A DNA stretch of 5,782 bases from an uncultured Phascolarctobacterium sp. (GTDB taxonomy: Bacteria > Bacillota > Negativicutes > Acidaminococcales > Acidaminococcaceae), in assembly GCA_900551745.1 (NCBI GenBank), contig URXA01000032.1:1-5782 (forward strand), written 5' to 3'. Position 1 is the first letter of the stretch. Each line of letters opens with the position of its first letter. The notes under the pieces are model-generated. The model was given only the letters and a program-made list of their open reading frames with translations, was not told the origin of the DNA and searched no databases. Shown piece after piece: positions 1 to 5,482 of the stretch. The position numbers and the translations under genes are program-made.

Positions 1-129
1 TTTTCTGCAGAAGGTGCACCGCAGGTTTATTTTTCGGTTTTAATAAAAAATAGACGGCAGCCACAGCTGGTAAAAAAGTTTGAAGTGCAGCCTGTAACCG
101 GAAGGGTCGTTGTAAGTGATATTAAATAA
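1..129 (+). CDS. C-terminal end of a probable pseudopilin (partial, 5' end outside window)
   Basis: The frame starting at base 1 is open for 42 codons and ends at TAA 127-129, so this is the tail of a gene that begins upstream. The visible residues (FSAEGAPQVYFSVLIKN..., ending GRVVVSDIK) have no diagnostic motif. The alternating hydrophobic pattern and the closing G-R-V-V-V strand resemble the last beta strands of GspH/ComGD-type minor pseudopilins. Its stop overlaps the start of the next prepilin gene by 14 bases, which implies translational coupling in one operon. Assignment to the pseudopilin family rests mainly on position before two clear prepilins; the reading frame itself is reasonably secure. 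Confidence 0.6.
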   Translation, partial: FSAEGAPQVYFSVLIKNRRQPQLVKKFEVQPVTGRVVVSDIK

Positions 130-439
130 GCAGGGCTTTATGTTGATTGAGGTGATGGTGGTTTTGCTGCTTGTCAGTATTACCTGCTGTTCATTATTGA
201 CAGGTTATAAGGCTTGCGTTTTAGCAATGCAGCAGTATAATCGGCTGGAACTTGCATTTGAATTGTCGGAAGCAAAGAATTTAGAGGAAGCAGATGCTTT
301 AGCAGCAGAGCAGGGGCTGTTTATCGAACGTAAGGAATTTATTGATAACTTGCAAATTAAAAAGGAAATAATTACAGTTAGAGAATGCAGGAATAAAAAG
401 ATAGTTATTAATAAGGTACGTTATGCATTGTCGGAATAA
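116..439 (+). CDS. Prepilin-type N-terminal methylation protein, small minor pseudopilin (GspI/PilV-like)
   Basis: A 107-residue protein with a classic class-III prepilin leader: MILNKQG at 1-7, cleavage expected after G7, then F8-M-L-I-E12 with the conserved glutamate at mature position +5. A hydrophobic helix follows (about 8-31) and then a short, charged soluble part (about 40-107). Such proteins are processed by a PilD/ComC-type prepilin peptidase and form part of a type IV pilus or type II secretion pseudopilus; small ones often sit at the tip. The GTG start is chosen because it gives the standard leader and has a GGAAGGG ribosome binding site at 100-106; the next ATG (140) would delete the cleavage site. 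The gene overlaps the upstream gene by 14 bases and the downstream gene by 17. Size and position fit GspI, but the soluble domain is too generic to be certain; ComG-like competence pilin is an alternative. Confidence 0.85.
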   Translation: MILNKQGFMLIEVMVVLLLVSITCCSLLTGYKACVLAMQQYNRLELAFELSEAKNLEEADALAAEQGLFIERKEFIDNLQIKKEIITVRECRNKKIVINKVRYALSE

Positions 440-926
440 AGGCTTTTTATTAGTCGAATTAAATTTAGCTTTAATATTTATCATAACGATGAGCCTGATA
501 TTTACAGGCGGGTTGCGGCAGCTGCTGCAAGGCTGGCAGCGGATACAGTCTGATATTATGCTGCGGCGAGCTGCAAATTACAGTTTTTCATTACCTGAGA
601 GAGAATTATTTTTACATGCAGCAACAGTAACGATCAGTAATACAGGGTATAAAGGCAGCAGTAAAATAATTTGTCAGGATGTTTTTGGCAGTCGTCAGAT
701 AACATTTTATCTGAGCGGTAATATTTTATATCGTGAAACTAAAAGTAATTCTTTGAAGGGTATCAATGTTTTGTCTTTAGCGTCTGTAAAGGTTGAGGAG
801 TTTCGGGCAGAACGTTTGAACACCAAAGAATTGCTATTGACCATAAAAATCCAGGATACTAAAAGCGGTAGAAGGATAACCAGCAGGAAAGTACTGCTTT
901 TAGGGAATGGAGTCATTGAAGGATGA
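423..926 (+). CDS. Prepilin-type N-terminal methylation protein (GspJ/PilW/ComGF-like)
   Basis: A 167-residue protein with the same leader geometry as its upstream neighbour: MHCRNKG at 1-7, cleavage after G7, F8-L-L-V-E12 with Glu at +5, and a hydrophobic helix to about residue 29. The soluble part has a Y-R-E motif (103-105) followed by a G-I-N-V-L-S-L segment (113-119) and a late strand-rich end. This pattern is common in PilW, GspJ and ComGF pseudopilins, where these residues precede the last beta strands. The ATG start overlaps the previous gene by 17 bases and has a modest AAGGT ribosome binding site at 413-417 inside that gene. The stop overlaps the next start as ATGA. Expected to be inserted in the inner membrane, processed by prepilin peptidase and assembled into a pilus or pseudopilus tip complex. 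The system (secretion, twitching or DNA uptake) cannot be told from this window. Confidence 0.85.
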   Translation: MHCRNKGFLLVELNLALIFIITMSLIFTGGLRQLLQGWQRIQSDIMLRRAANYSFSLPERELFLHAATVTISNTGYKGSSKIICQDVFGSRQITFYLSGNILYRETKSNSLKGINVLSLASVKVEEFRAERLNTKELLLTIKIQDTKSGRRITSRKVLLLGNGVIEG

Positions 927-1843
927 AAATAAACAAATACAGCAGAGGCAGTGTAAGCATTGTTGTATTATTGGCCTGTGTTGTTTTGAGCGGGGTTATT
1001 CAGTCGTTGTATTATTCGCTGCGTGAAGAAATTGATGCTGAAAGTAAAATTATTTTACATAGTCAGCTGCAGTCAGTTGCTGCCGATGTTATGAGTTGTG
1101 TACTGAGAAAAGAGCAGAGCGGTAATCTGGCAGAAAGCTTTGGACTTGAGGAGCAAATGTTATATCCTGGTCACAAAGTAATGCAGACAGAAGTTATTTT
1201 AGAAAGTGATGAAAGTCTGACGGGGCGCAAATTGAGCGTTATTTCAATGACCGATGATATGCAAATAAGGTTAGCAGAGGTTTGTTTGCAGCCGCCGTTA
1301 GGGCGTGGGCAGGAGTTTTACAAAAATACTTTAACTGCTGGCCGTAAGATAAGTGGTGATTTCGATAACAGTAATGATGTAATCTGTATTGCTGAAGCCG
1401 GTGATATTTTAGAAGCACTGGATATAGGCGCCTATAAAAAATGGAGCCATTATAGTTTTTTGACTGATGACGAATATCGACAACTGGGGTTCGGCAAGGG
1501 AATTTATTATAGTGATGATTTATATGGTGCAAAGGTACCTTGTATAGTAGAAGCACTTAAGGGAGATGCTTTTCTTATTTCTGAAAAGAATATTACTATA
1601 GAAGAGAATTTACACTTGTTGGGAAGAGTAACGGTAGTAGTTGGAGACAATCTGATTATTGGTGACAATGTACAACTGGAACAGGCTTTAGTGATAGTGA
1701 AAAATAATTTGAGGATTGGATCTAATTGCAGTATAAAAGGAATTGTAGCAGCTGGCGGTGAAATAACTATTGGTGTTAATTTTTCTCTGCAGCGTCGTGA
1801 TGATGTTTTGGAACCTTATTTTACAGCGATGTATTTAGAATGA
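923..1843 (+). CDS. GspK/PilX-like membrane-anchored protein with a C-terminal beta-helix-like repeat domain
   Basis: A 306-residue protein with a short basic N-terminus (MKINKYSRG), then S10-V-S-I-V and a single hydrophobic helix to about residue 29, like a prepilin leader but without the +5 glutamate. Absence of that Glu is typical of GspK and common in PilX-type proteins, and the gene sits fourth in a gspH-I-J-K-like order. Residues about 35-215 are a mixed region without a motif I recognise. Residues about 219-290 hold four repeats marked by K-N-I-T-I (222-226), D-N-L-I-I (242-246), N-N-L-R-I (261-265) and G-E-I-T-I (279-283). Their spacing of 18-20 residues suggests coils of a small beta-helix of the hexapeptide or bactofilin sort. 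The start overlaps the previous stop by 4 bases; GGAG at 909-912 is a plausible ribosome binding site. No catalytic site is seen. Likely a pilus or secretion accessory protein; exact role unknown. Confidence 0.75.
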   Translation: MKINKYSRGSVSIVVLLACVVLSGVIQSLYYSLREEIDAESKIILHSQLQSVAADVMSCVLRKEQSGNLAESFGLEEQMLYPGHKVMQTEVILESDESLTGRKLSVISMTDDMQIRLAEVCLQPPLGRGQEFYKNTLTAGRKISGDFDNSNDVICIAEAGDILEALDIGAYKKWSHYSFLTDDEYRQLGFGKGIYYSDDLYGAKVPCIVEALKGDAFLISEKNITIEENLHLLGRVTVVVGDNLIIGDNVQLEQALVIVKNNLRIGSNCSIKGIVAAGGEITIGVNFSLQRRDDVLEPYFTAMYLE

Positions 1844-1887
1844 ATATAAAAATAACCTTGCCATAGGCAAGGTTATTTTTATATTCA
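1841..1887. terminator. Bidirectional rho-independent terminator between convergent genes
   Basis: A perfect inverted repeat: arm 1841-1862, loop ATA 1863-1865, arm 1866-1887. The GC-containing core (AACCTTGCC / GGCAAGGTT) is flanked on the outside by an A-rich run on one side and TTATTTTTATA on the other, so it gives a hairpin plus U-rich tail on either strand. The left arm begins with the TGA stop codon (1841-1843) of the upstream + strand gene. The right arm ends two bases before the stop of the - strand gene. It almost certainly stops transcription from both directions. Confidence 0.93.
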
Positions 1888-1889
1888 AC

Positions 1890-2555
1890 TTATTTCAATT
1901 CAATACTTTCTCCTGGTGCTACAATTAAAACTTTAGATTTTGTACTTTCTTCTACAGCTTTTTTGAATTTAACAGGATCCTGAGCAATTAACGGCCAGGT
2001 ATTATAGTGAACTGGAATTACATATTCAGCCCGTAAAAATTCGGCTGCAATAGCTGCGTCTTCAGGTCCCATTGTAAAATTATCCCCAATGGGAAGGATT
2101 GCGTAATCAAAGGCATCCAAACGTTGTAAAAGCTGCATATCGCCAAATAAAGCGGTATCGCCGGCAAAATAAAGTTTAGTACCATAGAAATCAACAATAA
2201 AACCACAGGCGTGTCCACCCGGAATGCCGCTGCCATGGAATGCTAAAGTAAGACGTACTTTGCCAAAGGGGAATTCGTGCGTTCCGCCCAAATGCATAGC
2301 ATGGTTTTTTGCGCCGGCTTCACCAACAGCTCCGCAGACCTCGGCCGTAGAAATAATTGTTGCATCGGACGCTTTAGCAAGCTCTATAGCACTGCCAAGA
2401 TGGTCGAAATGACCATGAGAAACAAAAATATATTCCACTTTGAGATCATTGATATCCTGAGTGCTGCCATCTAGATAAGGATCAAAAATAACGGTATGTC
2501 CTGCATGTGTCAGAGTGAAACAAGCATGATTGATAAACTTAAAAGTAGTAGGCAT
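1890..2555 (-). CDS. UPF0173-family metal-dependent hydrolase (metallo-beta-lactamase fold)
   Basis: A 221-residue protein that matches the size and motif order of the UPF0173 / UlaG-like branch of the metallo-beta-lactamase superfamily (YtkL-type). Visible metal-binding motifs are H-G-H-F-D-H at 47-52, H107 (AFHGSG), G-D-T at 132-134 with D133 as the bridging ligand, and H183 in P-V-H-Y-N-T. The N-terminal I-N-H-A-C-F...F-D-P-Y-L pattern is also typical. It is expected to bind two zinc (or manganese) ions and act as a cytoplasmic hydrolase; the substrate of this family is not established, and relatives act on phosphodiester or lactone bonds. The ATG start has an AAGGAG ribosome binding site at 2566-2571 (complement), 10 bases upstream. 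It is transcribed alone, divergently from the peptidoglycan hydrolase gene and convergently with the pilin operon. No key residue is missing. Confidence 0.93.
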   Translation of the reverse strand: MPTTFKFINHACFTLTHAGHTVIFDPYLDGSTQDINDLKVEYIFVSHGHFDHLGSAIELAKASDATIISTAEVCGAVGEAGAKNHAMHLGGTHEFPFGKVRLTLAFHGSGIPGGHACGFIVDFYGTKLYFAGDTALFGDMQLLQRLDAFDYAILPIGDNFTMGPEDAAIAAEFLRAEYVIPVHYNTWPLIAQDPVKFKKAVEESTKSKVLIVAPGESIELK

Positions 2556-2588
2556 AATTTATCAACTCCTTAAAAATTTTCCACTTAT

Positions 2589-2621
2589 ATTATAACATAG
2601 AAGATGCGTATTTTTTGTGAA
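2589..2621 (-). promoter_or_regulatory. Probable extended -10 promoter for the UPF0173 hydrolase gene
   Basis: On the - strand, TGTTATAAT (2589-2597 complement) is a perfect TATAAT with the TGn extension. A TTCACA element (2616-2621 complement) lies upstream but at a long spacing of 21 bases, so the extended -10 probably carries most of the activity. The start of transcription would fall near 2582, leaving a leader of about 26 bases that includes the AAGGAG site. Confidence 0.6.
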
Positions 2622-2636
2622 GAAGGTTAATAAAAC

Positions 2637-2666
2637 TTTACAGTATCGGTAGAAATGGGGTAAAAT
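2637..2666 (+). promoter_or_regulatory. Probable sigma-A promoter for the glucosaminidase gene
   Basis: TTTACA at 2637-2642 and TAAAAT at 2661-2666 are each one mismatch from consensus and are separated by 18 bases. Transcription would start near 2673, giving a leader of about 29 bases before the GTG start at 2702. This promoter and the divergent one share the 146-bp intergenic region without overlapping. Confidence 0.55.
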
Positions 2667-2701
2667 TTAACTATCAATATATAATAAGCAGGAGAAGTGA
2701 C

Positions 2702-3796
2702 GTGAATTTAAAAAAACAACACTTAATAGCTGTTTCTTTGGCTGTTTGCTGTGCTGCGGTAATGCCGCTTCAGGCAGAAGCGAGGAAGAAAGAGAATAAA
2801 ACAAATGAAGTGCAGGCTGTAGTATCATCTGTACCGCAGCCACGTAGTCAGAAGCAGGTCTTGGTACAGAATACACCGACCGAATCGCGACGTATTACAA
2901 CATCTAATCAATCTAAGGTACAAGTGCGTACTATTGCGGCAGCGCCGCAGTTGACTGCGAAAGAAGCTAAAAAGGCGGCTAAACAGAAAGAAAAAGAAGA
3001 TAAAAAGAAGTCTAAAGAAAAAAATAAAACTAAGCAGCAAAAAAACGAGACTCTAACCATCAACAGAAATAACGATAAAGCAGGCAGTTCTGTCAGCACT
3101 CAAGGAACTGTGTCTAAGGTTGCTGTAAATCCTGCTTTGCCTGTCGGTTATCAGGAAATTGGTATTTTTGGAGAAGCGGTCGCTGCTAAAGCACAGGCTG
3201 TGGCTTTGTTAAAACAGAATAATCCGGATTTAAAATTGACCTGCAATGCAGAAGAAATTGTTGATTTATACTGGCAGGAAGCCGGCCGCGAAGGAGTGCG
3301 CCAAGATCTGGCTTTTGCGCAGGCTCTTGTGGAAACAGGTTTTTTCCGTTTTGGCGGCGATGTGAAGCCGGAACAGAATAATTTCTGTGGACTTGGTACT
3401 ACCGGCGGCGGTGTTAAAGGGGCGCATTTTAAGACTCCTGAAATTGGTGTGCGTGCACATATCCAGCATTTATTAGCCTACACTACGCAGAAACATCCTT
3501 CTACGAAGATTGTTGACCCGCGTTATGATTTGGCCCACGCTATCAGATTAGAGCGTGGATTGTGTGACACTTGGTATAAATTGAACGGTACCTGGGCCAT
3601 GAGTCCTAATTATAGTGAAAAAATTATGGGAGTATGGCAGAGAATGCTGGGAATGGAAGCTGTAGAAGTAAAATCTGAAAAATATAAAAATGAACATGAT
3701 AAAAAAGATAACAAGGTGAAAGAGGAAGTAAATACGACAGAGGATCAGCATAAAATGCGTGAACTTGTTGATGAACTGTTGAAGAAAAATAAATAA
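2702..3796 (+). CDS. Exported glucosaminidase-domain peptidoglycan hydrolase (GH73-like)
   Basis: A 364-residue protein with a clear signal peptide: MNLKKQ, hydrophobic core about 8-22, and an A-E-A cleavage site after A27. A disordered region follows (about 28-145), with an Ala/Lys/Glu-rich charged stretch at 85-115. Residues about 183-317 form the catalytic domain: I-V-D-L-Y-W (186-191), F-A-Q-A-L-V-E-T-G-F (205-214) with E211 as the likely catalytic acid, N-N-F-C-G-L-G (226-232), then G-V-R-A-H-I-Q-H-L (249-257) and W-A-M-S-P-N-Y (298-304). These are hallmarks of the glucosaminidase (FlgJ/Bax/autolysin) family, which cuts glycan strands of peptidoglycan. A charged tail (320-364) ends the protein. 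No SLH, LysM or SH3 wall-binding domain is seen. The GTG start is supported by AGGAGA at 2690-2695 and by the signal peptide. Transcribed alone, with its own promoter and terminator. Substrate specificity and biological role (growth, division, pilus insertion) are not shown. Confidence 0.88.
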   Translation: MNLKKQHLIAVSLAVCCAAVMPLQAEARKKENKTNEVQAVVSSVPQPRSQKQVLVQNTPTESRRITTSNQSKVQVRTIAAAPQLTAKEAKKAAKQKEKEDKKKSKEKNKTKQQKNETLTINRNNDKAGSSVSTQGTVSKVAVNPALPVGYQEIGIFGEAVAAKAQAVALLKQNNPDLKLTCNAEEIVDLYWQEAGREGVRQDLAFAQALVETGFFRFGGDVKPEQNNFCGLGTTGGGVKGAHFKTPEIGVRAHIQHLLAYTTQKHPSTKIVDPRYDLAHAIRLERGLCDTWYKLNGTWAMSPNYSEKIMGVWQRMLGMEAVEVKSEKYKNEHDKKDNKVKEEVNTTEDQHKMRELVDELLKKNK

Positions 3797-3802
3797 TGTA
3801 AG

Positions 3803-3828
3803 TGCACAGTCAAGTGACTGTGCATTTT
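3803..3828 (+). terminator. Probable intrinsic terminator after the glucosaminidase gene
   Basis: TGCACAGTC (3803-3811) pairs perfectly with GACTGTGCA (3816-3824) around a four-base loop, followed by TTTT at 3825-3828 and then GCGTTT. The stem is strong but the T tract is short and interrupted, so some read-through into the trmL operon is possible. Confidence 0.7.
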
Positions 3829-3860
3829 GCGTTTCTAAAATTTGAAGAGGTGAACATTTT

Positions 3861-4325
3861 ATGCATATAGTTTTAGTAGAACCAGAAATTCCTGGTAATA
3901 CGGGAAATATTGCACGTTTATGTGCAGCGACAGGTTGTCATTTGCATTTAGTGCGGCCGTTAGGATTTTCGGTCGAAGATAAATATTTAAAACGTGCTGG
4001 CTTGGATTATTGGAACCTGGTAGATGTGCATTACTATGACAGCGTTTATGAAGTGCTGGAAAAATATAAAGATAATGCTAAATTTTTGCTGACAACAAAA
4101 GCACATAAGCGTTATACTGAAGTACGCTATGAAAAGGACAGCCTGCTGATTTTTGGTAAGGAAACAGCAGGATTACCTGAAAAACTGCGTATGGAATATG
4201 AAGACTGCTGTGTGCGTATTCCGATGATTGCCGAAGCAAGATCGCTCAACTTATCAAATTCAGCTGCTATCGTTGCTTATGAAGCTTTGCGGCAGCAGGA
4301 TGATTTTGCCGGCTTGACAGTTTAA
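3861..4325 (+). CDS. trmL: tRNA (cytidine(34)-2'-O)-methyltransferase TrmL (SPOUT family)
   Basis: A 154-residue single-domain SPOUT methyltransferase, about the length of E. coli TrmL (YibK). It methylates the 2'-O of the wobble nucleotide (C/U34) in tRNA-Leu isoacceptors, using S-adenosylmethionine bound in a trefoil knot; the active form is a dimer. Motifs visible are I-P-G-N-T-G-N-I-A-R-L-C (10-21) with the conserved Asn and Arg, F-G-K-E-T-A-G-L-P (98-106), and R-I-P-M (119-122) leading into the knot segment R-S-L-N-L-S-N-S-A-A-I (127-137). The ATG start has AGAGGTG at 3846-3852 as ribosome binding site. It is first in a cluster with queD, folE2 and folP, 18 bases from queD. TrmL and queuosine both act on tRNA position 34, which may explain the pairing. 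No convincing own promoter was found. Confidence 0.95.
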   Translation: MHIVLVEPEIPGNTGNIARLCAATGCHLHLVRPLGFSVEDKYLKRAGLDYWNLVDVHYYDSVYEVLEKYKDNAKFLLTTKAHKRYTEVRYEKDSLLIFGKETAGLPEKLRMEYEDCCVRIPMIAEARSLNLSNSAAIVAYEALRQQDDFAGLTV

Positions 4326-4343
4326 TTATTTTGGAGGTAAACA

Positions 4344-4703
4344 ATGTTTGTTTTAAAAGAGTTTGAATTTGATGCGGCGCATTATTTACCGGAATATAAT
4401 GGTAAATGCGAAAAACTGCATGGGCATACTTATAAATTAGTCGTAAAAGTGGAGGGAACGCCTGATAAGGAAGGCATGGTAATCGACTTTATCAGTCTTA
4501 AGAATATTGTCAAGGAAGAGATTTTAAGTAAATTAGATCATGCCTGTCTTAACGATATTTTAAAACAGCCTTCAGCAGAGAATATTGCCGTTTGGGTGTG
4601 GCAGCGCTTAGAAGAACTGCTGCAGGGGCCAAATTATAAGCTTTATGAAGTTGAAGTCTGGGAAACTAAAACCAGCGGCTGTATTTACCGAGGTGATCTA
4701 TAA
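4344..4703 (+). CDS. queD: 6-carboxytetrahydropterin synthase / 6-pyruvoyl-tetrahydropterin synthase family (QueD-like, COG0720)
   Basis: A 119-residue protein of the usual QueD length. Zinc ligands are H13 (A-A-H-Y-L) and H26/H28 (H-G-H); C22 is the catalytic cysteine in C-E-K-L-H-G-H; D65-H66 and E107 (W-E-T) complete the catalytic set; the C-terminus G-C-I-Y-R-G matches E. coli QueD closely. QueD converts 7,8-dihydroneopterin triphosphate to 6-carboxy-tetrahydropterin, the second step of queuosine synthesis. The glutamate directly after C22 is notable: the combined C-E-x-x-H-G-H signature has been linked to family members that can also release 6-hydroxymethyl-dihydropterin and so replace FolB in folate synthesis (see findings). 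The start has a strong GGAGGT at 4333-4338. Its stop overlaps the folE2 start by one base (TAATG), so it is coupled to the gene that makes its substrate. No queC, queE or queF is seen in the window. Confidence 0.93.
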   Translation: MFVLKEFEFDAAHYLPEYNGKCEKLHGHTYKLVVKVEGTPDKEGMVIDFISLKNIVKEEILSKLDHACLNDILKQPSAENIAVWVWQRLEELLQGPNYKLYEVEVWETKTSGCIYRGDL

Positions 4704-5482
4704 TGAAAGATGTACAAGGTGAATTAGACCGTCGTAATATACCGTTGAAGCATGTTGGCATCAAAGATCTGCGCTGGCCGATAGCATTGAAAGATAAAGA
4801 AAAGGGAACGCAGCACACGGTTGCTACAGTAAGTCTGGCGGTTGATCTTCCGCATGATCTGCGGGGAACGCATATGAGTCGTTTTGTAGAGTGCCTGCAA
4901 ACGCTTGGACCGGTGACATTAGGTTCTTTAGAAAACATTCTTGACCATTTGAAGGAACGTCTGCAGGCTGAAAAAGCTTTTCTGCAGTTAAAATTTCCAT
5001 ACTTTATTTATAAAACAGCTCCTGTCAGCGGTCAGAGAGCGCCGATGGATATCGATTGTGTTTATACAGCTGAAAAGGAGGAGCGGTTTTCATTGCGTAT
5101 TTCTGCGGAGATACCTATTCAAACCTTGTGCCCATGCTCGAAAGAGATCAGCGCTTATGGCGCTCATAACCAAAGAGCTTTGGCTAAACTGGAAATTAGA
5201 TCTGGTGAAATGGTCTGGCTGGAAGAATTGGCTGTTATTGCTGATGCAGGAGCAAGCGCGCCTGTTTACGGCCTTTTGAAACGTCCGGATGAAAAGTTTG
5301 TAACTGAACAGGCCTATGATAATCCACGTTTTGTTGAAGATGCGGTACGTGAAATTGCTTTGCGTCTGGAAGGAGATAAAAGAATAATCTGGTATAAGGC
5401 AACTGTAGAAAGCATTGAAAGTATCCATAATCACAACGCTTTTGCTTGTGTCGAAAAGGGTTGGAAGGAAGTGGAGATATGA
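4703..5482 (+). CDS. folE2: GTP cyclohydrolase IB (FolE2, COG1469)
   Basis: A 259-residue protein of the normal FolE2 length. It converts GTP to 7,8-dihydroneopterin triphosphate, the first step of both folate and queuosine synthesis. Family motifs run the whole length: D-V-Q (3-5), R-G-T-H-M-S-R-F (54-61), T-L-C-P-C-S-K (141-147) with C143 the metal-binding catalytic cysteine, G-A-H-N-Q-R (153-158), Y-G-L-L-K-R-P-D-E (189-197), V-T-E (200-202), N-P-R-F-V-E-D (207-213) and S-I-H-N-H-N-A-F (240-247). Unlike FolE (type IA), this enzyme can work with Mn or Fe and in many bacteria is a Zur-controlled backup. Here it sits inside a tRNA/folate operon without a visible Zur-like palindrome, which points to a housekeeping role. 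The ribosome binding site is GAGGTG at 4690-4695, inside queD. The stop overlaps the next start (ATGA). Confidence 0.96.
   Translation: MKDVQGELDRRNIPLKHVGIKDLRWPIALKDKEKGTQHTVATVSLAVDLPHDLRGTHMSRFVECLQTLGPVTLGSLENILDHLKERLQAEKAFLQLKFPYFIYKTAPVSGQRAPMDIDCVYTAEKEERFSLRISAEIPIQTLCPCSKEISAYGAHNQRALAKLEIRSGEMVWLEELAVIADAGASAPVYGLLKRPDEKFVTEQAYDNPRFVEDAVREIALRLEGDKRIIWYKATVESIESIHNHNAFACVEKGWKEVEI

Noticed and set aside
2018..2236. Additional open frames overlapping the UPF0173 hydrolase gene (also 2224-2412 and 2277-2474 on the + strand)
   Set aside because: The hydrolase reading frame has every metal ligand and full length; the others are out-of-frame shadows.
2680..2685. Perfect TATAAT on the + strand before the glucosaminidase gene
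   Set aside because: Transcription from it would begin near 2692, inside the AGGAGA ribosome binding site, leaving no usable leader; TTTACA-N18-TAAAAT upstream fits better.
3836..3841. TAAAAT as a -10 element for trmL, with GTGACT (3814-3819) as -35
   Set aside because: The spacing is acceptable (16 bases), but the start would fall on the ribosome binding site and the -35 lies inside the terminator stem; too weak to list as a promoter.
4326..4343. Possible preQ1 or tetrahydrofolate riboswitch before queD
   Set aside because: Only 18 bases separate trmL and queD, mostly taken by the ribosome binding site, so no aptamer can fit; nothing aptamer-like was seen before trmL either.
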